DNA of 64,000 nucleotides from Elephas maximus indicus (taxonomy: Eukaryota > Chordata > Mammalia > Proboscidea > Elephantidae). The DNA lies in contig NC_064846.1 of assembly GCF_024166365.1 (NCBI RefSeq), forward strand, positions 32,881,866 to 32,945,865. Direction: 5' to 3'. Under the pieces are notes generated by a model, which worked only from the letters and a program-made list of their open reading frames with translations, searched no databases and was not told where the DNA came from. Both the position numbers and the translations under genes were made by a program. Shown here piece after piece: positions 22,910-35,461 of the stretch; within the stretch, counting starts at the first letter, position 1, and every line of letters begins with the position of its first letter.

Positions 22910-23870
22910 ACCACACCAAAATTCGACAAGTGGTTGTTTCTTAGTGGTTTCTTGTAATGTGAACTTTTCATATTTTGTTAAATTAAAATCCATTTGTCTC
23001 TCTTGAATTTGGAATGAATTTTTTTACCCATGCATCATTTTGCAACATCATCCGTTGATCAGTTGAAAAATATTGGTTCACTGTCTATGCAGATCTTCCA
23101 AATATTGACACACTTCGTTGTATAATATCAAAAATCACATTTTTACGTATCATCACTGAACTAATCAGGAGAGTCTTTATGAATTAGGAAACAGGCTCAT
23201 GGTGGCAGATACAAGTTTTCCAAAATTTTAATTTTTGCACGAAATCTTAAATTTCTATCATTGGCAGCAAGTACTCTCATTTGGCTTCCACGAAGTGACA
23301 GGCTCACTTGGTTCAATTTTGAGAAAATGTCTTTCCAAGGCCCAAGTCTGAATAATCATAGTTTGTCAGTTGTTCTTTCCAGTAAAACATAAAGAAGTGG
23401 TTAGTTCAGCTCACAGTTCACCAGTCGCACAAATGCTTTTACTGGAGATGACCATAATATTTTGGTGTGTGGTAGAAATACTTTATGCATATTTTCCATT
23501 TCATCACATAGAATGTTAAAAAGGCATGTTCTTTTAAAAATGTTCTTATGGCTTGAGATTTAATAAAACTAATTCTATCACTTCATCAAGGGCATTCTTA
23601 ACAGACTGGCTTTTGTTCACTTGAGAGCGCATGGTCATGAAGGTACAGTTTGGTGCCATCTTAACTGAGACTGGCTTTTATTTTCGAGTTCACGGTCGTG
23701 AAGAGTAGGATGAGACAGTTCAGTGCTTCTGCACTGATACATGCTGAGGTGCCGGCAGTTTTATCTTCCATTGCTTTTGCACTATTAGTGCAAATGTTAC
23801 TACAGTGAAAAAGGGAAGTGAAGTTTTAATACTACTATGTGTAATTATAGTTTTGACCTTGCAGATCCCC
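22910..23870 (-). pseudogene. hAT (Charlie/ZBED-like) transposase relic
   Basis: Translated in pieces on the - strand it gives CTNSAKAMEDKTAGTSACIS (from about 23795 downward), then FYWKEQLTNYDYSDLGLGKT, KLKFWKTCICHHEPVS and FSTDQRMMLQNDAWVKKF. These stand in the order of Charlie-type hAT transposases and the ZBED5-like genes derived from them. The expected Asp of the C-T-D-G-A block is Asn (codon 23784-23786), and several stops and indels occur, so it is dead. It lies in intron 1, antisense to THOC2. Confidence 0.7.
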
Positions 23871-23954
23871 TGAAAGAATCTCAAGGATCAAGGGTTTGTG
23901 AACCACTCACTCTAGAACTGCTACTTTATGGAATTAAAACAGGTTCCCTAAGCT

Positions 23955-24620
23955 TTTTTTTTTCCTTTAAATTTTATTTATTTTGTTGTTGAGAATATAC
24001 ACAGCAAAACATACACCAATTCATCAGTTTCTATATGTACAGTTTAGTGACATTGATTACATTCTTTGACTTGTGCAACCATTTTCACTCTTCTTTTCTA
24101 AGTTGTTCCTCATTAACATAAACTCACTGCCCCCTAAGGTTCCCATCCGATCTTTCTAGTTGCTGCTGTCAGTTTGGTCCTGTATTGATCTTAAAAGAAC
24201 ATGATGCCCATGGAAGACCTTTTTTACTAAAAAAAAAATTTTTTTTTACTAGTTAAGCTAAACTGTTGTTCGGTTTTAAGAAGACTTAAGGGGATGTATT
24301 CGGTTCAGGGTTCAAAGATTATCTCATGGCAATAGTTTCAGGGGTTCATTCGCTTTCCATGGCTCCAAAAAGTCTAGAGTCCATGAGAATTTGAAATTCT
24401 GTTCTGCATTTTCACCCTTTTGATCATGGTTTTCTGTGGAGTCTTTGACCAAAATGTTCGGTAATGGTAGCCAGGCACCATCCAGTTCTTCTGGTGTCAT
24501 GGCAAAGGAGAAAGTTGTTCATGGAAGCAATTAGGCACATATTCCATATCCTCCTCCTATCCTGACTCTCCTTCCTCTGTTGTTCCAGGTGAATAGAGAA
24601 CAATTCTTAAGCATTTATTT
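23955..24620 (-). mobile_element. family A retroposon, antisense
   Basis: It begins on the + strand with a T-run and 'attttgttgttgagaatata'-type wording, then 'aaaacatacaccaattcatc', 'cattaacataaactcactgc', 'ggcaccatccagttcttctg' and 'gttccaggtgaatagagaac'. The same order occurs at 33905-34735 and 45530-46890. Confidence 0.8.
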
Positions 24621-24639
24621 TAGTGTTTGTCTGCTGGAG

Positions 24640-25060
24640 GCGAACTCTCAGTTTTTGTTTGTTTGAGATTCATTATTTTGACTTTTCTTGGAACTATTTT
24701 CTTTGGTATAGAATTTTGGATTGGCATACTTGATTTCAGCACCCTGAATGTATCTTTCAGCTGTCTCTCGAGGTCACTGTTCTTGTTGAAAAGTCATGTG
24801 ACTTTATGAAGATAATCTTGTTTTTTTTTGGACAGGATTTGTTTTCCGTTTTCTGTAGCTTAGCTATGATGTTTCCAGATAGGGATTTTACTTCAGTTCT
24901 GGAAAACTAGATTCTTGGCTATTATCTCTTCATATATGGCTTTTGCCCTATTCTCTTCTTTCTGCAGCTCCGATTAATCGTGTACTTTCTCACCGTATCC
25001 TGTGTATCTTTGCTCACTATATCCTGTGTATCTTCTTTGCTGTGTTTAAATTAATCTAAT
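24640..25060 (-). mobile_element. probable old L1 internal region, antisense
   Basis: Wording such as 'tattttctttggtatagaat' and 'tctcttcatatatggctttt' resembles the antisense L1M segment at 42730-43330. Weak support. Confidence 0.4.
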
Positions 25061-25104
25061 GAAGAAATAGTCAAAACAGGAAAGTATATTTTTAATTTTC
25101 AATT

Positions 25105-26160
25105 TTTTATGTTTATTTTGTGGGAAAAATCTCAAACACATTAAAAAGTAGACAGAGTAGCAGAATAGGCTCCTATTGAAATCATCAGTTAGCTTCAACA
25201 ATTATCAACTCCTGAGTAATCTTGTTTCACCTATAATCCCACCCATTTTTCCATTCTTTTGTATTATTTTGAAGCAAATCCCAGACACTGTCATATCATC
25301 TGTAAATATTTGAGTCTGTCTTTGAAAGATGCAGACGCTTTATAATTTCCAATTGTTTTATAAATGTCAGTTTTTTAAATAGTCATTTGAAACAGGATCT
25401 AAATACGGATCCATACATGGTGATTGTTATGTCTCTTAAGCCTCTCATAACCTCAGGATCCCCTACTATCTTTTATTTTTTTCTTGCAATTTTATTTGTT
25501 GGGGAAACTGGGTAATTTGTCCGATGAGAGTTTGCCATGGTCTGAGTTTTGCTGATTGCATCCCCATGGCATCATTTAATGTGTGCATCTGTTTTCTGTA
25601 AATTGATAGTTGGGTCTAGATCGCTTGATCAGATTTAGGTTCATGCTTTTTTTTCTAAAGACAACTTCATAGGTGGGTAGTATACTCTTTCATCAAGATC
25701 AAGAGGCACATACTGATTTTTTTTTAATGATGCAAACAGCCACTGATCCTTTTATTCATTAGAGATCTTAAAATGACATTCTAATTCTGTCATTATTTAT
25801 CAGCTGAAATACTTTGATACAGAGAAATTTCTTATCTACTATTTGGTTTCCCAGTGGTGTAGTTCATGGAAACCCTGGTGGCTGTGGCTGCTAACCAAAA
25901 GGTTGGCAGTTGGAATCCACCAGGCACTGCTTGGAAACTGTATGGGGCAGTTCTGCTCTGTCTTATAGGATTGCTATGAGTCAGAATTGACTCGATGGCA
26001 ACAGACAATAGGTATAGTTCATATATGAAGGGCAGAATAAATGCTTGGTTTTTTTTTTCTTTTATTTACCAGTTTTCAAAGTAATAAATTGGTTCAGTGG
26101 CATCCTCCAATATTGACCAATTAGGTTTTTAGCTTTGTTTTAGTGTCATTATAAACAAAT
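25105..26160 (-). mobile_element. old L1 3'-region, antisense, split by an AfroSINE
   Basis: Antisense L1M 3' wording: 'aagtagacagagtagcagaa', 'gaagcaaatcccagacactg', 'cttgatcagatttaggttca' and 'aagaggcacatactgatttt', continuing after the SINE with 'ggcatcctccaatattgacc'. It lies just before exon 2, ending about 120 bp upstream of the acceptor. Confidence 0.7.
25868..26014 (+). mobile_element. AfroSINE-type SINE, short subtype
   Basis: Perfect 8-bp duplication tagttcat at 25860-25867 and 26015-26022. The head lacks a few bases of the A-box region (ctggtggctgtggctgctaa). It sits 264 bp upstream of THOC2 exon 2. Confidence 0.93.
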
Positions 26161-26277
26161 GGATTTAAATATACCTGATACATTTCCAAATATTGTTTCG
26201 TTGATATAATTTGCTCTGTAAGAATCATCCAGTGTTAGGATCAGAAGTTAATACAGATTATTTCTCTTTTATTCTAG

Positions 26278-26336
26278 TTTGCATTTATGCCGAATCCTCA
26301 GTGAAAATAAAAGCCATGATAGTTCAACATATAGAG
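26278..26336 (+). CDS. THOC2: THOC2 coding exon 2
   Basis: Acceptor ...ttattctag at 26277, donor GTAAGA at 26337. Joined to exon 1 the split codon becomes TTT (Phe24), followed by LHLCRILSENKSHDSSTYR and one base of the next codon. This matches the conserved THOC2 N-terminal helical region. Intron 1 before it is 11,860 bp. No stop codon or frame break occurs. Confidence 0.93.
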
Positions 26337-26339
26337 GTA

Positions 26340-28440
26340 AGACTTTTAAAAGTATAATAGCTATAGTTGTTGGCTTGATGGAAGTTAATAAATATCTGCT
26401 TCCCATTCAGTGTTATGATTGAAAACAAAAGATATAAGATAGTTCACATTATATAAAGCTTTTATATGTATGTATTACTGTCAGGGTTAAAACCATGGTT
26501 ATAGCAAGACTGTCCATCTCTACATACAGATATTTTTTGATCTCTACATGCAGATGTGTTATAGTTATATGATATCACTTGACTTTTATAATTGGGACTT
26601 GGCATATTCACTGAATTTGAGCAGTTGCTGCTTGTATTAAAAATTACACAGGCTAGCTACCCATCACAAACAGAAAAGAGAAGCTGGCACAGAAAGAAAA
26701 CTGTCTTCATCTTAATTGCACTGCAAAATTTCCAGAAACTGAGGTTCAGTGTTTTTCCTAAAGCTGGTTATGTTTAGGTGGTATCTGGGGATCTTATTAA
26801 AGCAGTTGTCATAGAAAACATTAAAAGCAAAGCAGTTGTTTACTGCATATCACGAATACGATTTATTAAGTAAAATGTTATATAATTAAACAGTATATAA
26901 ACTTCCTTAATTTTAAAGGATTTTACCATTTAACGTTCGTTGATTTAAAATTGAGTGTATGGATTTGGAAAAAGGGGAGGTTAAAAAATAAGAGCAATTA
27001 TGATTAATAAATTTAAAACATTTTCATACGTAGTTTTCATTAGGTGTAGAACTGAACATATTTTTGATCTGGAAAGTAAATTTTTTATAACTAATATTTT
27101 AAAGCAAATATCATTAGATAACATTTATTGTAATTATTTAAATTATACGTTTATGAATAGAAGATTAAGAACAGAATGTTTTTCTGTAGATACATTTCCT
27201 TTTGTTTTATCAAAAATTGACTATACCTTACCTTTAGAGGTTATGCTTTTTAAAGAACATTTGGATATTTGAGTAGAAAGCATTTTTTAACAAATCAAAG
27301 AGCAGTCTTTTTCCCACTTGGGGAAGACCTGTTTTAAGACTTAACACCCCCAGCCACCAGCCCCCAAAGATAATTCCTTACAAATTGTGCTTATAAAATT
27401 GTGTGATCATTCATAAAGATTTCTGAGGTTGCTGCAATGCCTTATTGTTTGAATAAGTCAGCTGACTGTCAGAAGTGTAAGAAAGTACAAAAGACTCCTT
27501 TCTAAAAACAGTCTGATACTTAAGTTATTTTTCTTCCCCATGTTTGAAACAAGTTCTTAACTATGTAGTTAGCTTTGATACTGTCAGCTCTTGAAACCTT
27601 GAGTGGCTCAAATGAGAAAAAGAATTCTCAGTAAAACTAAATAGCAAAACACAGGGTGACTATTCTTTCAGTTTTAAATGAGATTGTATGGTTCTTTAAT
27701 TTTAACCGGGGTATTGCTAATTTGCCCAGGTCTGATTAACTTGTGAAACCAAAAATAGTTCTGAGTATGGCTTCATTGGCTGAACTGCCATTGTTTTCCC
27801 TCTCTTGCCCCTACCTGTTTCTTCAACACACACACCCTTTGCCTGATCCCTGCCGACAATCAGGCTTTCATCTGAGGGCCCCAGTTGGTAGTCATATGCA
27901 GGAAACTGTCCTTTTTTCCGAATCTTTGTTTTATCTTGAGGCCCTTGGGTAGTGTTTCTTCTGCCTTTCCCTTTCTGCCCCTCCTTTGAGCTAATTTCAG
28001 TTCAGATAGACAGTTTCCCTGTTTCTGTGGATTGAATGCAATAGGAGTTCTGAACTTCAGACTTTTAAAGGACACTTAGAAAACTTTACTTGTGCTTTAG
28101 GGACTTTTTTGCTACTTTGTGGATTACAATGTGACTGTTTTGTATGTCACTTTAATGTCAGTAAAATGAGCCTGGCCATTTGTTCTCTATTTTAATCTCC
28201 TTCTGTGAGTAAGATTAGAATTCCCTCAGCCCCAGTGAGCAGTAGAGAACATATTCTTATGGGAATTTAGGTCATGCTGATCAACTGTTTTGTCCTTCTA
28301 AAAGTGATTGCTTTTTTTTTTTTTAAAGTAGTTATCTGGATAATTTTAAATAAGTATTTTATTAATGAAAACGGGAAGTGTGAAATTGATCTCATATTCT
28401 TACCATACCAACAAATAGAGCTTTTCCTTTTGCATTTTAG
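26340..28440. other. intron 2, unique sequence
   Basis: A+T-rich intronic DNA with no supported gene or named repeat. The 90-codon frame at 27000-27272 is a low-complexity A+T-rich by-product. Confidence 0.5.
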
Positions 28441-28452
28441 GTTTTATGTATA

Positions 28453-28579
28453 AAAGCCAAAAAACCAAACCTGTTGCTGTTGAGTCAACTCAGTTACCAA
28501 GGAGCGGTTAGTGGGTTTGAACTGCAGACCTTTTGGTTAGCAGCCGAACACTTAAGCACTGCGCCACCAGGGTTCCAGT
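28453..28579 (-). mobile_element. AfroSINE-type SINE with internal deletion
   Basis: Perfect 11-bp duplication ttttatgtata at 28442-28452 and 28580-28590. Both ends of the SINE are present, but the central part (the ggggcagttctactctgtc block) is missing, with a jump from 'gagtcaactcag' to 'ttaccaaggagcgg'. Confidence 0.93.
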
Positions 28580-29651
28580 TTTTATGTATATTGTTTATTT
28601 ATAAGCCTAATGAAGGCATAGTTGTCAGAAAGGCAGAATATATTTAATAATGAACTCTTCATGAGGAAGTGGGATAATCTGGCTATATTTCTTTTAGCAA
28701 GTGATTTAGTGGACAAATTAATTTCATTGGAAAATACTATTTTCATTGGTTAAAGGGGGATTGATATAAATTTTCATTTATGTTCCTTTTTTGTGACTGG
28801 TAGTTAAACCAGGGGAGACTTTAAAATACTTGATTTTTACTTGCTGTTTTCTTCTCAAAGATTTTTGATTCCTCTCTAAAGGTGATTATAAATAGACTTT
28901 TACAATTGTGATCTTAGAGCTGCTTATTTCCCACTTTTAATGAGAGGAAGGAGGTACAAGTTTTAGTTTTGCAGACTAAAGAAAAAGATGACTGGAAGGA
29001 GATGTTCACCTGATCATTAAGCCCTCCCCTCCAAAAAAAAAAGTTCCTCTCCAGGAAAGAGGACATAGTAATTAATAGTACCTGGAGCTACTTGTGGTTA
29101 ACAGTTCTCAGAGAACTGCCATTTGATGTATGTGTGTATGTACATGTTTTAGTTGGAATGCCGATAGAAAAAGATAAAAAGAGATTTAGGTTTGGGTAAA
29201 TTTCTGACAGTAGGATATGGAGAAAACTTGGTTTTATATTTACTCCTGTCACTGTAGCCCTGAGGTTGAATTAACTATCATCTGAGTAAATTTAGAAAAA
29301 TTATTGTGAAATCTGCTGGTGACAGAAATGGTTAATTTAAAAATAATTATATTTAGGTTGCATGAAAAAAATGCTTTCAAAAGTGTTTGTGGGGGGAACC
29401 AGAATAGCAGATATCGCACACTGTGAATGGAAATATGTGGAAGCTGTAGACACGGAAAAAGACTGGCAGGGAATGCTCAAGTAGTAGTTACCTTAATAAT
29501 AGTGGAATATCATTTGGCTTTTTCTCATCTTAGAGTGTTGTGTTTTTGTGAATATAAAAGAGAAAAACATGCTAGAGGAAAGCATTAGAAGTGTACTTTT
29601 TCTTATCATTATTGATGTTTACAGTAATTCTGAGAAGTGGAAAATACATAG

Positions 29652-29810
<159 letters not shown>

Positions 29811-30390
29811 TAATTTAAGACTTGTTACATATCTCTTTTTGCCTTGAAGTGCATAACTTGCATTTCATTTTATTAGAAATTGTAGTAGTGAATGTTTTAA
29901 GATAATATTGGTAAGCCATTTTGACTAGACAGAAATAAAGATATTTTTGCCTTTTTGTCTTAATTGTGAGTAAAGCAGAAAATGTTAGGTAAGCTGGGAT
30001 GGGGGAAAGCCTGCATTGCAATGAAATCAAGGTAGCCTTAATATAAAAATGCTATCCTCAAAAAAAAGTTGGGTAGAATGTTTTTCTCCCAGTATAGCAT
30101 ATCTAGGTATTTTCTTTTGTTTGTCCTTCTGTTTGGAAATTAAATATATATTTAAAAAATTAAGGATTAAATTATTTTAAATTAAGGTTTCACAGCTCTC
30201 GCATTCACTTGCTGTCAGTTTTCATGTTTGCTGTTTTTTTTCTGGAAATAACTAGATTTTTTGTTAACATTTAAGTGGTTATTCTGTTTTCATTTATTAG
30301 AGAATTTAAGTTAGATTCAGACCAGATACTTTTCATGGTTGTTTGGTATTTGAATTAGAAGATGGGCTCCCAAATTTAAGGGTGTTTAAT

Positions 30391-30421
30391 AAAAAAAAAA
30401 AAAAAAATTTTTTTTTTTTTT
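30391..30421. repeat. A(n)T(n) tract beside a SINE
   Basis: A run of A is followed immediately by a run of T, a perfect self-complementary tract, directly before the left target duplication of the SINE at 30429. It is similar in form to the filler at 4508-4531. Confidence 0.85.
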
Positions 30422-30428
30422 ATTGTAA

Positions 30429-30613
30429 GGAGCCCTGGTGGCTCTTAGGTTAATGTGATCGACTGCTAACCGAAAGGTTGGTGGTTCGAAATTGACACCT
30501 GCTTCATGGCAGAAAGGTGTGGCAGTCTGCTTCTGTAGAAATTTGTAGCCTTGGAAACCCTATGTGGTCTCTATGAGTTGGAATCGACTCCAAGGCACTG
30601 GGGTTGGTTTTGG
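30429..30613 (+). mobile_element. AfroSINE-type SINE, long subtype
   Basis: 10-bp duplication tttattgtaa at 30419-30428 and 30614-30623. It contains a good pol III B-box-like GGTTCGAAAT near 30483 and the long-subtype block 'gcagtctgcttctgtagaaa'. The central cagttctactctg part is shortened to 'ctatgtggtctctatgag'. Confidence 0.93.
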
Positions 30614-31110
30614 TTTATTGTAAATCAGTAGTTAAATTTGAAATTTTACTGTGCCTTTTTTTTTTTTTTTTACACATTTAAATGTGTTAATAGGCCGGTT
30701 TTTGAGCTTGTATAAAAAAAGTTATCTGCCCACTTGAGAACAGCTATTTTAATAAGTACAATTGAGGTGGGACCTGGGACTTGAAACTAAAATCTGATTG
30801 ATAATTAAGATTCTTTTCATTCTGTAAACTGGGTGTCAGTATAGGTTTTAGTGTGTTTATAGAATCTGATTCTAATTCTTTTCCCATTTACTGAAAGTGA
30901 ATAGTCCAGATGAACTTCATGCGTGTCTATTCAGTTCTTAGTTAGCTGCAGCTGATTGCCTTTGCCATGGCTTTCTCATAGTACTATATACTGTTCCATA
31001 TCTTAGCCAAAGAAGCACACCTTGTGTGTCTCCTTGCAGCTGCTGTGTTTTTCTTGAGAATTATGCCCCTTCCTTTTAGTCTCTGAAAATAGGCTAATAT
31101 TAGGGCTCCT

Positions 31111-31322
31111 AACCAAAAAACTAAACTCCCTGCCGTCCAGTCGATTCTGACTCATAGCGACCCTATAGGACAGAGTAGAACTGCCCCCATAGGGTTTCCA
31201 AGGCTGTAATCTTTACAGAAGCAGACTGCCACATCTTTCTCCCGCGGAATGGCTGGTGAGTTTGTACTGCTGACCTTTTGGTTAGCAGCCGAGCACTTAA
31301 CCACTGTGCCACCAGGGCTCCT
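31111..31322 (-). mobile_element. AfroSINE-type SINE, long subtype
   Basis: Antisense and nearly complete, with the 'gcagactgccacatctttct' segment that marks the long subtype. The flanks ttagggctcct (31100-31110) and ttagggttgct (31323-31333) look like an 11-bp duplication with two mismatches. Confidence 0.92.
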
Positions 31323-32056
31323 TTAGGGTTGCTATAGTATCAGAAAACTAATTGCAGTAAGTAATTGAACTATGATCTTTACTAGTGGAAAATGGCTTTA
31401 CAATTGGGAATAGGGGTGGGAAGTCAGGAGAAAAATCTAGAAAAAATGCTGACGTTTTCATCTAGAAATTAAGGGAGAGTATTGGGTCAGCTTCTCCAAA
31501 GACTGTAAGCATTAATGAATAAAGAAAATAGCGATATCTTTTATGAGACAACAGCTTATAATTTATTTTGTATTTTTTAGATTTCTCTTCATCTTATACC
31601 ACTGTGGTTTTTTTTTTTTTTTTTTTTCCTTGCATAGATCAGTATTGATTCAGGCATGAGCACAGCTTTTAAGGTTTTGGATTAAAAAATGTACCATTTT
31701 TTTAACAGTCTTGCTATAGGTTAGGTGTAAGGTGCTCTACAGTCAAGTGGTTTCTAACATAAAACCTCATTGGAAAAATGTTATTTGTGTTCTTTAATGT
31801 TTCTTGAGGTGCTTATTTAGGTTTCTGTTTTTTATCAGGTGTTTTCATGATAGACATTTAAACATTTTTTCAACATTTATCTCCCTCTTTTTTTCTGTGT
31901 TATGAAGCTTAAGTTGAATTTTAACATTTGTGAACATACTGGTGTTGGGTTTTTGTTTATTTTTAAGTATTACCAAAGAATGATATTATCAAACCATAGT
32001 ACTTGCTGGTGTTCTCTTCTACTATTTACCATGAATGATTATATTTTTAAAATTAG

Positions 32057-32108
32057 GAATTTCGTGAGGATATGCCCTCCATTCTTGCCGATGTATTCTG
32101 CATATTAG
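32057..32108 (+). CDS. THOC2: THOC2 coding exon 4
   Basis: The shortest exon here, at 52 nt. Acceptor ...aaaattag, donor GTGGGT at 32109. It reads EFREDMPSILADVFCIL plus one base, completing Asp with exon 5. The donor differs from the GTAAGT form at +3, a normal variant. Intron 3 is 2,264 bp. Confidence 0.92.
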
Positions 32109-32109
32109 G

Positions 32110-33829
32110 TGGGTATTGCCTTACTTACCCTGTAAAATAAGTGCTGTTTGATAAATCAGTGAACTGTGTTAAATGAAATGCTTTCTTCTACGCTAATAAT
32201 TTTAAACAAATGTATACATGACTGCAAATTTAGAAGTATATACATGTATATTTACAAAGAATAGTATTGTAAATCTAATGGCAGTACAATTACTTTATTA
32301 ACTCACTTTAGAGTATTATTCAAGTGGTTTGGGTTTTTAACAATGTGTGTTTAAATAAAGTTGAGCTGCATTAGATCATTTCAAGTAAAGAAGCCAGGTT
32401 TTTTTGACGTTGGGTTAGTCTGAGTTATCGAGATCAAAGTAACCAAATAATATTCAGCGCAGGTTATCAATGAATGGCGTCAGAATCTCCAATTTAGGAC
32501 ACTCAAGAGAGATAATAACTTTGCTATTGTGCTGTTATGATTCTTCTTAATTTTAGAAAGAACAAGAAGAACCAAAGTAATCAAAAATACTTTTGAGGAT
32601 CAGAAACCATCTTTGGAAATAACAACTTCTCTATTTGTCCAGAATAAATAATAATTTATGCTAGAGTAAAAAGAAATATTTCTTCGATTTAACAAAAAGT
32701 AGCATCCCTCTATGGGAAGCATGGATTAAAAAAAATAATGTGTATCACAAATTTATTTAATTTTAGATCTGGATTAAAATAACTCTGAGCACAGTTATTC
32801 CCATCAGTCTTGTGCTTTCTATAACTTTGAGTCTAATAGAAAACATTGTGAGACATTATAATATTTACTTTAAAATAAGACTTGTCCGCTGAGGGTTTGT
32901 CAAGCTGAAATGAATTATTTTAGCTCATTAATCCTAATTCCTAGAATTGGATAGATTACTTAAATGTCTTACTGAGAGTCTAGAATTTGATCTCAATAAA
33001 TACAAATGCCAGGTACTTGATCCTTCAGGATATTTAAGATTTCATAACAGCAATAATGTTGGAAACAGGTCAACTCATATGTGGGCTGTGAGTGATAAAT
33101 GAACAGAGCAGATAGTTGATGGGGTGACCATATGTCCCAGTTTGCCTTGTTTCCCTTGGTATAATAATTAAAAGTGCTCTTTACAGTATCAAAACTGTGA
33201 AGTATGTGATCAACTATCTGTTGGGTTGATTGATTTATAACAACAACAACAAAAAACCTTTTAAGCTTAATTTTTGAAGCAAGCACTAATGATATTATGT
33301 TACAAATAAATATAAGATGAAGTAACGTTCAATTTAAAAAAAATGTTTGCTTTTACCATCAGTTTGTAAGACTGAAAGACTGATTTGTAGGTAACGTGTT
33401 GTAGAAGTTCCTGGATAGTTGTCAGAAGTATGTTTTATGACTTTCTTTGAGTAATCATCAATTATCAGCTTACTAGTTCCGGTAATTTCTTTATTATTTT
33501 ATTAGGGTGTATTTTTCCCTTCATGGTTACTTAGTAATATGGTTGGATTAAGATAAGTTATTATTATACGTCATTGCTTTTTACTAGTAACGTGAATTCA
33601 TGAAGATGATGTTTGGTTGCTCTTGGGAAATTTCTTTTAGCCTATCCAGTCCATTTTTACAAGCAAGATTAGGACGGCAAACTTGGAAAGAGAATTTCCC
33701 TCACCTGCCCCCTCATTCACCTACCCCTACCCTTGGCAGAAAAAAAAATGATCCAAGGGTCGTCCCAGACCAAGGTAGGGGAATAGGAGTAAGAATGTGA
33801 GCTATCTATAGTAATGATGATGATAATGA
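32110..33829. other. intron 4, mostly unique sequence
   Basis: No supported gene or clear repeat. The 97-codon frame at 32993-33286 (- strand) has no recognisable similarity. Confidence 0.5.
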
Positions 33830-34895
33830 TAATGTAGGTGCTGTTTTTGGAGTACCTTCTATGTTCTAGGCATTGTGTTAAGCATTTAATCTGATTAAAA
33901 AAATTTTTTTTTAATTTTGTTGTTGAGAATATTTACACAGCAAAACACACATCAGTTCAACAGTTTCTACCTGTAGCATTTGGTGACATTGACTACATTT
34001 TTCAAGTTGTGCGTCCATTCTTGCCCTCCTTTTCTGAGTTGTTCCTCCCCTATTAACATAAATTCAGTGCCCCTTGAGGTTCCTATTTAATCTTTCAAGT
34101 TGCTGTTGTGACTTTAATCCCACACTGATAGTTCTTATAAGAGCTTAATGCTCAAGGCAGACATTATTTACTAAAAAAAAAAAAGCTAAACTTATTGTTT
34201 GGTTTTAAGAAGAGTTCAGGGGGATATTTTTGGTTTAAGGTCTAAAGATTATCTCAGGGCTGTAGTTTCAGGGGTTCATTCAACCTTCATGGCTCTAAGA
34301 AGTCTGGAGTCTATGAGAATTTTAAATTTTGTTCTGGATTTTCCTCCTTTTGATCAGGATTCTTCTATAGAACTTTCAGTCAAAATGTTCAGTAATGGTA
34401 GCTGGGCACCATCCAGTTCTTATGGTCTCATGGCAGAGGAGGCAGTTGTTCATGGAGGCAATTACCAACACTTCCCATATCCTCTTCTTACTCCTGGCTC
34501 ACCTTCTTCCTGTGTTGCTCCAGGCGAATAGAGACCAATACATCAGTTGCCTTGGATGGCAGCTTGCAAGCTTTTAAGACCCTAGGCACTACATGATGAA
34601 CTAGGAGGCAGAACAGAAGCACTAAATGTGTTATTAGGCCAGTTAACTGGGATGTTCCATTTAACCATGACCCCAGACTTCCAAACCAAGAAACAAACCC
34701 CATGAGGTTTTTGGTTGTACATAAGCAGCTTTTAATTTTATTTTAATCCTCGTAGCAGTTGATATAAGGTAGATCAGAAAAATGAAGCTCAGAGAAGTAG
34801 TGATTTTTCCAGACCATGTTGCCTACATTCCAGGATTTGAACCTGGGTTTCCTTGGCTCCAGAGCCCATGATCTTTTTGCTACATCATGTTGTAG
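33830..34895 (-). mobile_element. MIR split by a family A insertion
   Basis: The left part at 33838-33897 (ctatgttctaggcattgtgt, taagcatttaatctgatt) and the right part at 34738-34895 (ttttaatcctcgtagcagtt, gaagctcagagaagtagtga, ggatttgaacctgggtttcc) are the two halves of one antisense MIR. They are separated by the family A element. Confidence 0.8.
33900..34735 (-). mobile_element. family A retroposon, antisense
   Basis: Near-complete family A copy: T-rich start, 'aattttgttgttgagaatat', 'ttcaacagtttctacctgta', 'gctgggcaccatccagttct', 'cttggatggcagcttgcaag', ending 'ggtttttggttgtacataag'. It is inserted within a MIR, hence younger than the MIR. The 110-codon frame inside is not a gene. Confidence 0.85.
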
Positions 34896-35287
34896 GGAAA
34901 TAATTTCCAGGTTAAGATAACAACTTTCTTTAAAAAGACCTGAGAGCTATATTAACCTGAAAGAGGAATCTGAGGTAACTTGATGGGCTGTTGGGACCTC
35001 CGAGGTGAGTTAGGTAGTTGGTGATACTGAGGACTGGAGTTGGAAATGGCTGAGGGCTTTTTAGTAAATTCACAGGGAAAGTAAAAAGAACTTATTAGAA
35101 GCTGATTGAGGGTAGAGAAGTCAGGGATAATGAGTGAGTCTATTAGAATGGTCTTATGAGTTAGAACAAAAAGAATAAAGAAAGCAGGAAAAGCACCGTT
35201 GGGATAATAAAATGCTGTATTGATTGCTGAGGTAACTCAGCTAAAAAATTTACTGAGATCCTATTAAGCATTTCTTGTTATGGTCAG

Positions 35288-35461
35288 GGAAACCGTGGTG
35301 GTGTAGTGGTTAAGAGCTATGGCTGCCAACCAAAAGGTCAGCAATTTGAGTCCACCAGGCAGGCGCTCTTGGAAACCCTATGGGGCAGTTCTACTCTGTC
35401 CTGTAGGGTTACTCTGAGTCAAAATCAACTTGATGGCAACAAGTTTTTTTTTTTTGGTTTA
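35288..35461 (+). mobile_element. AfroSINE-type SINE, short subtype
   Basis: Perfect 10-bp duplication ttatggtcag at 35278-35287 and 35462-35471. Head gaaaccgtggtggtgtagtg, tail ctgagtcaaaatcaacttga, then a T-run. Confidence 0.95.

Noticed and set aside
27000..27272. 90-codon open frame in intron 2
   Set aside because: A+T-rich composition (many Phe, Ile, Asn, Leu), no similarity, no splice or promoter context.
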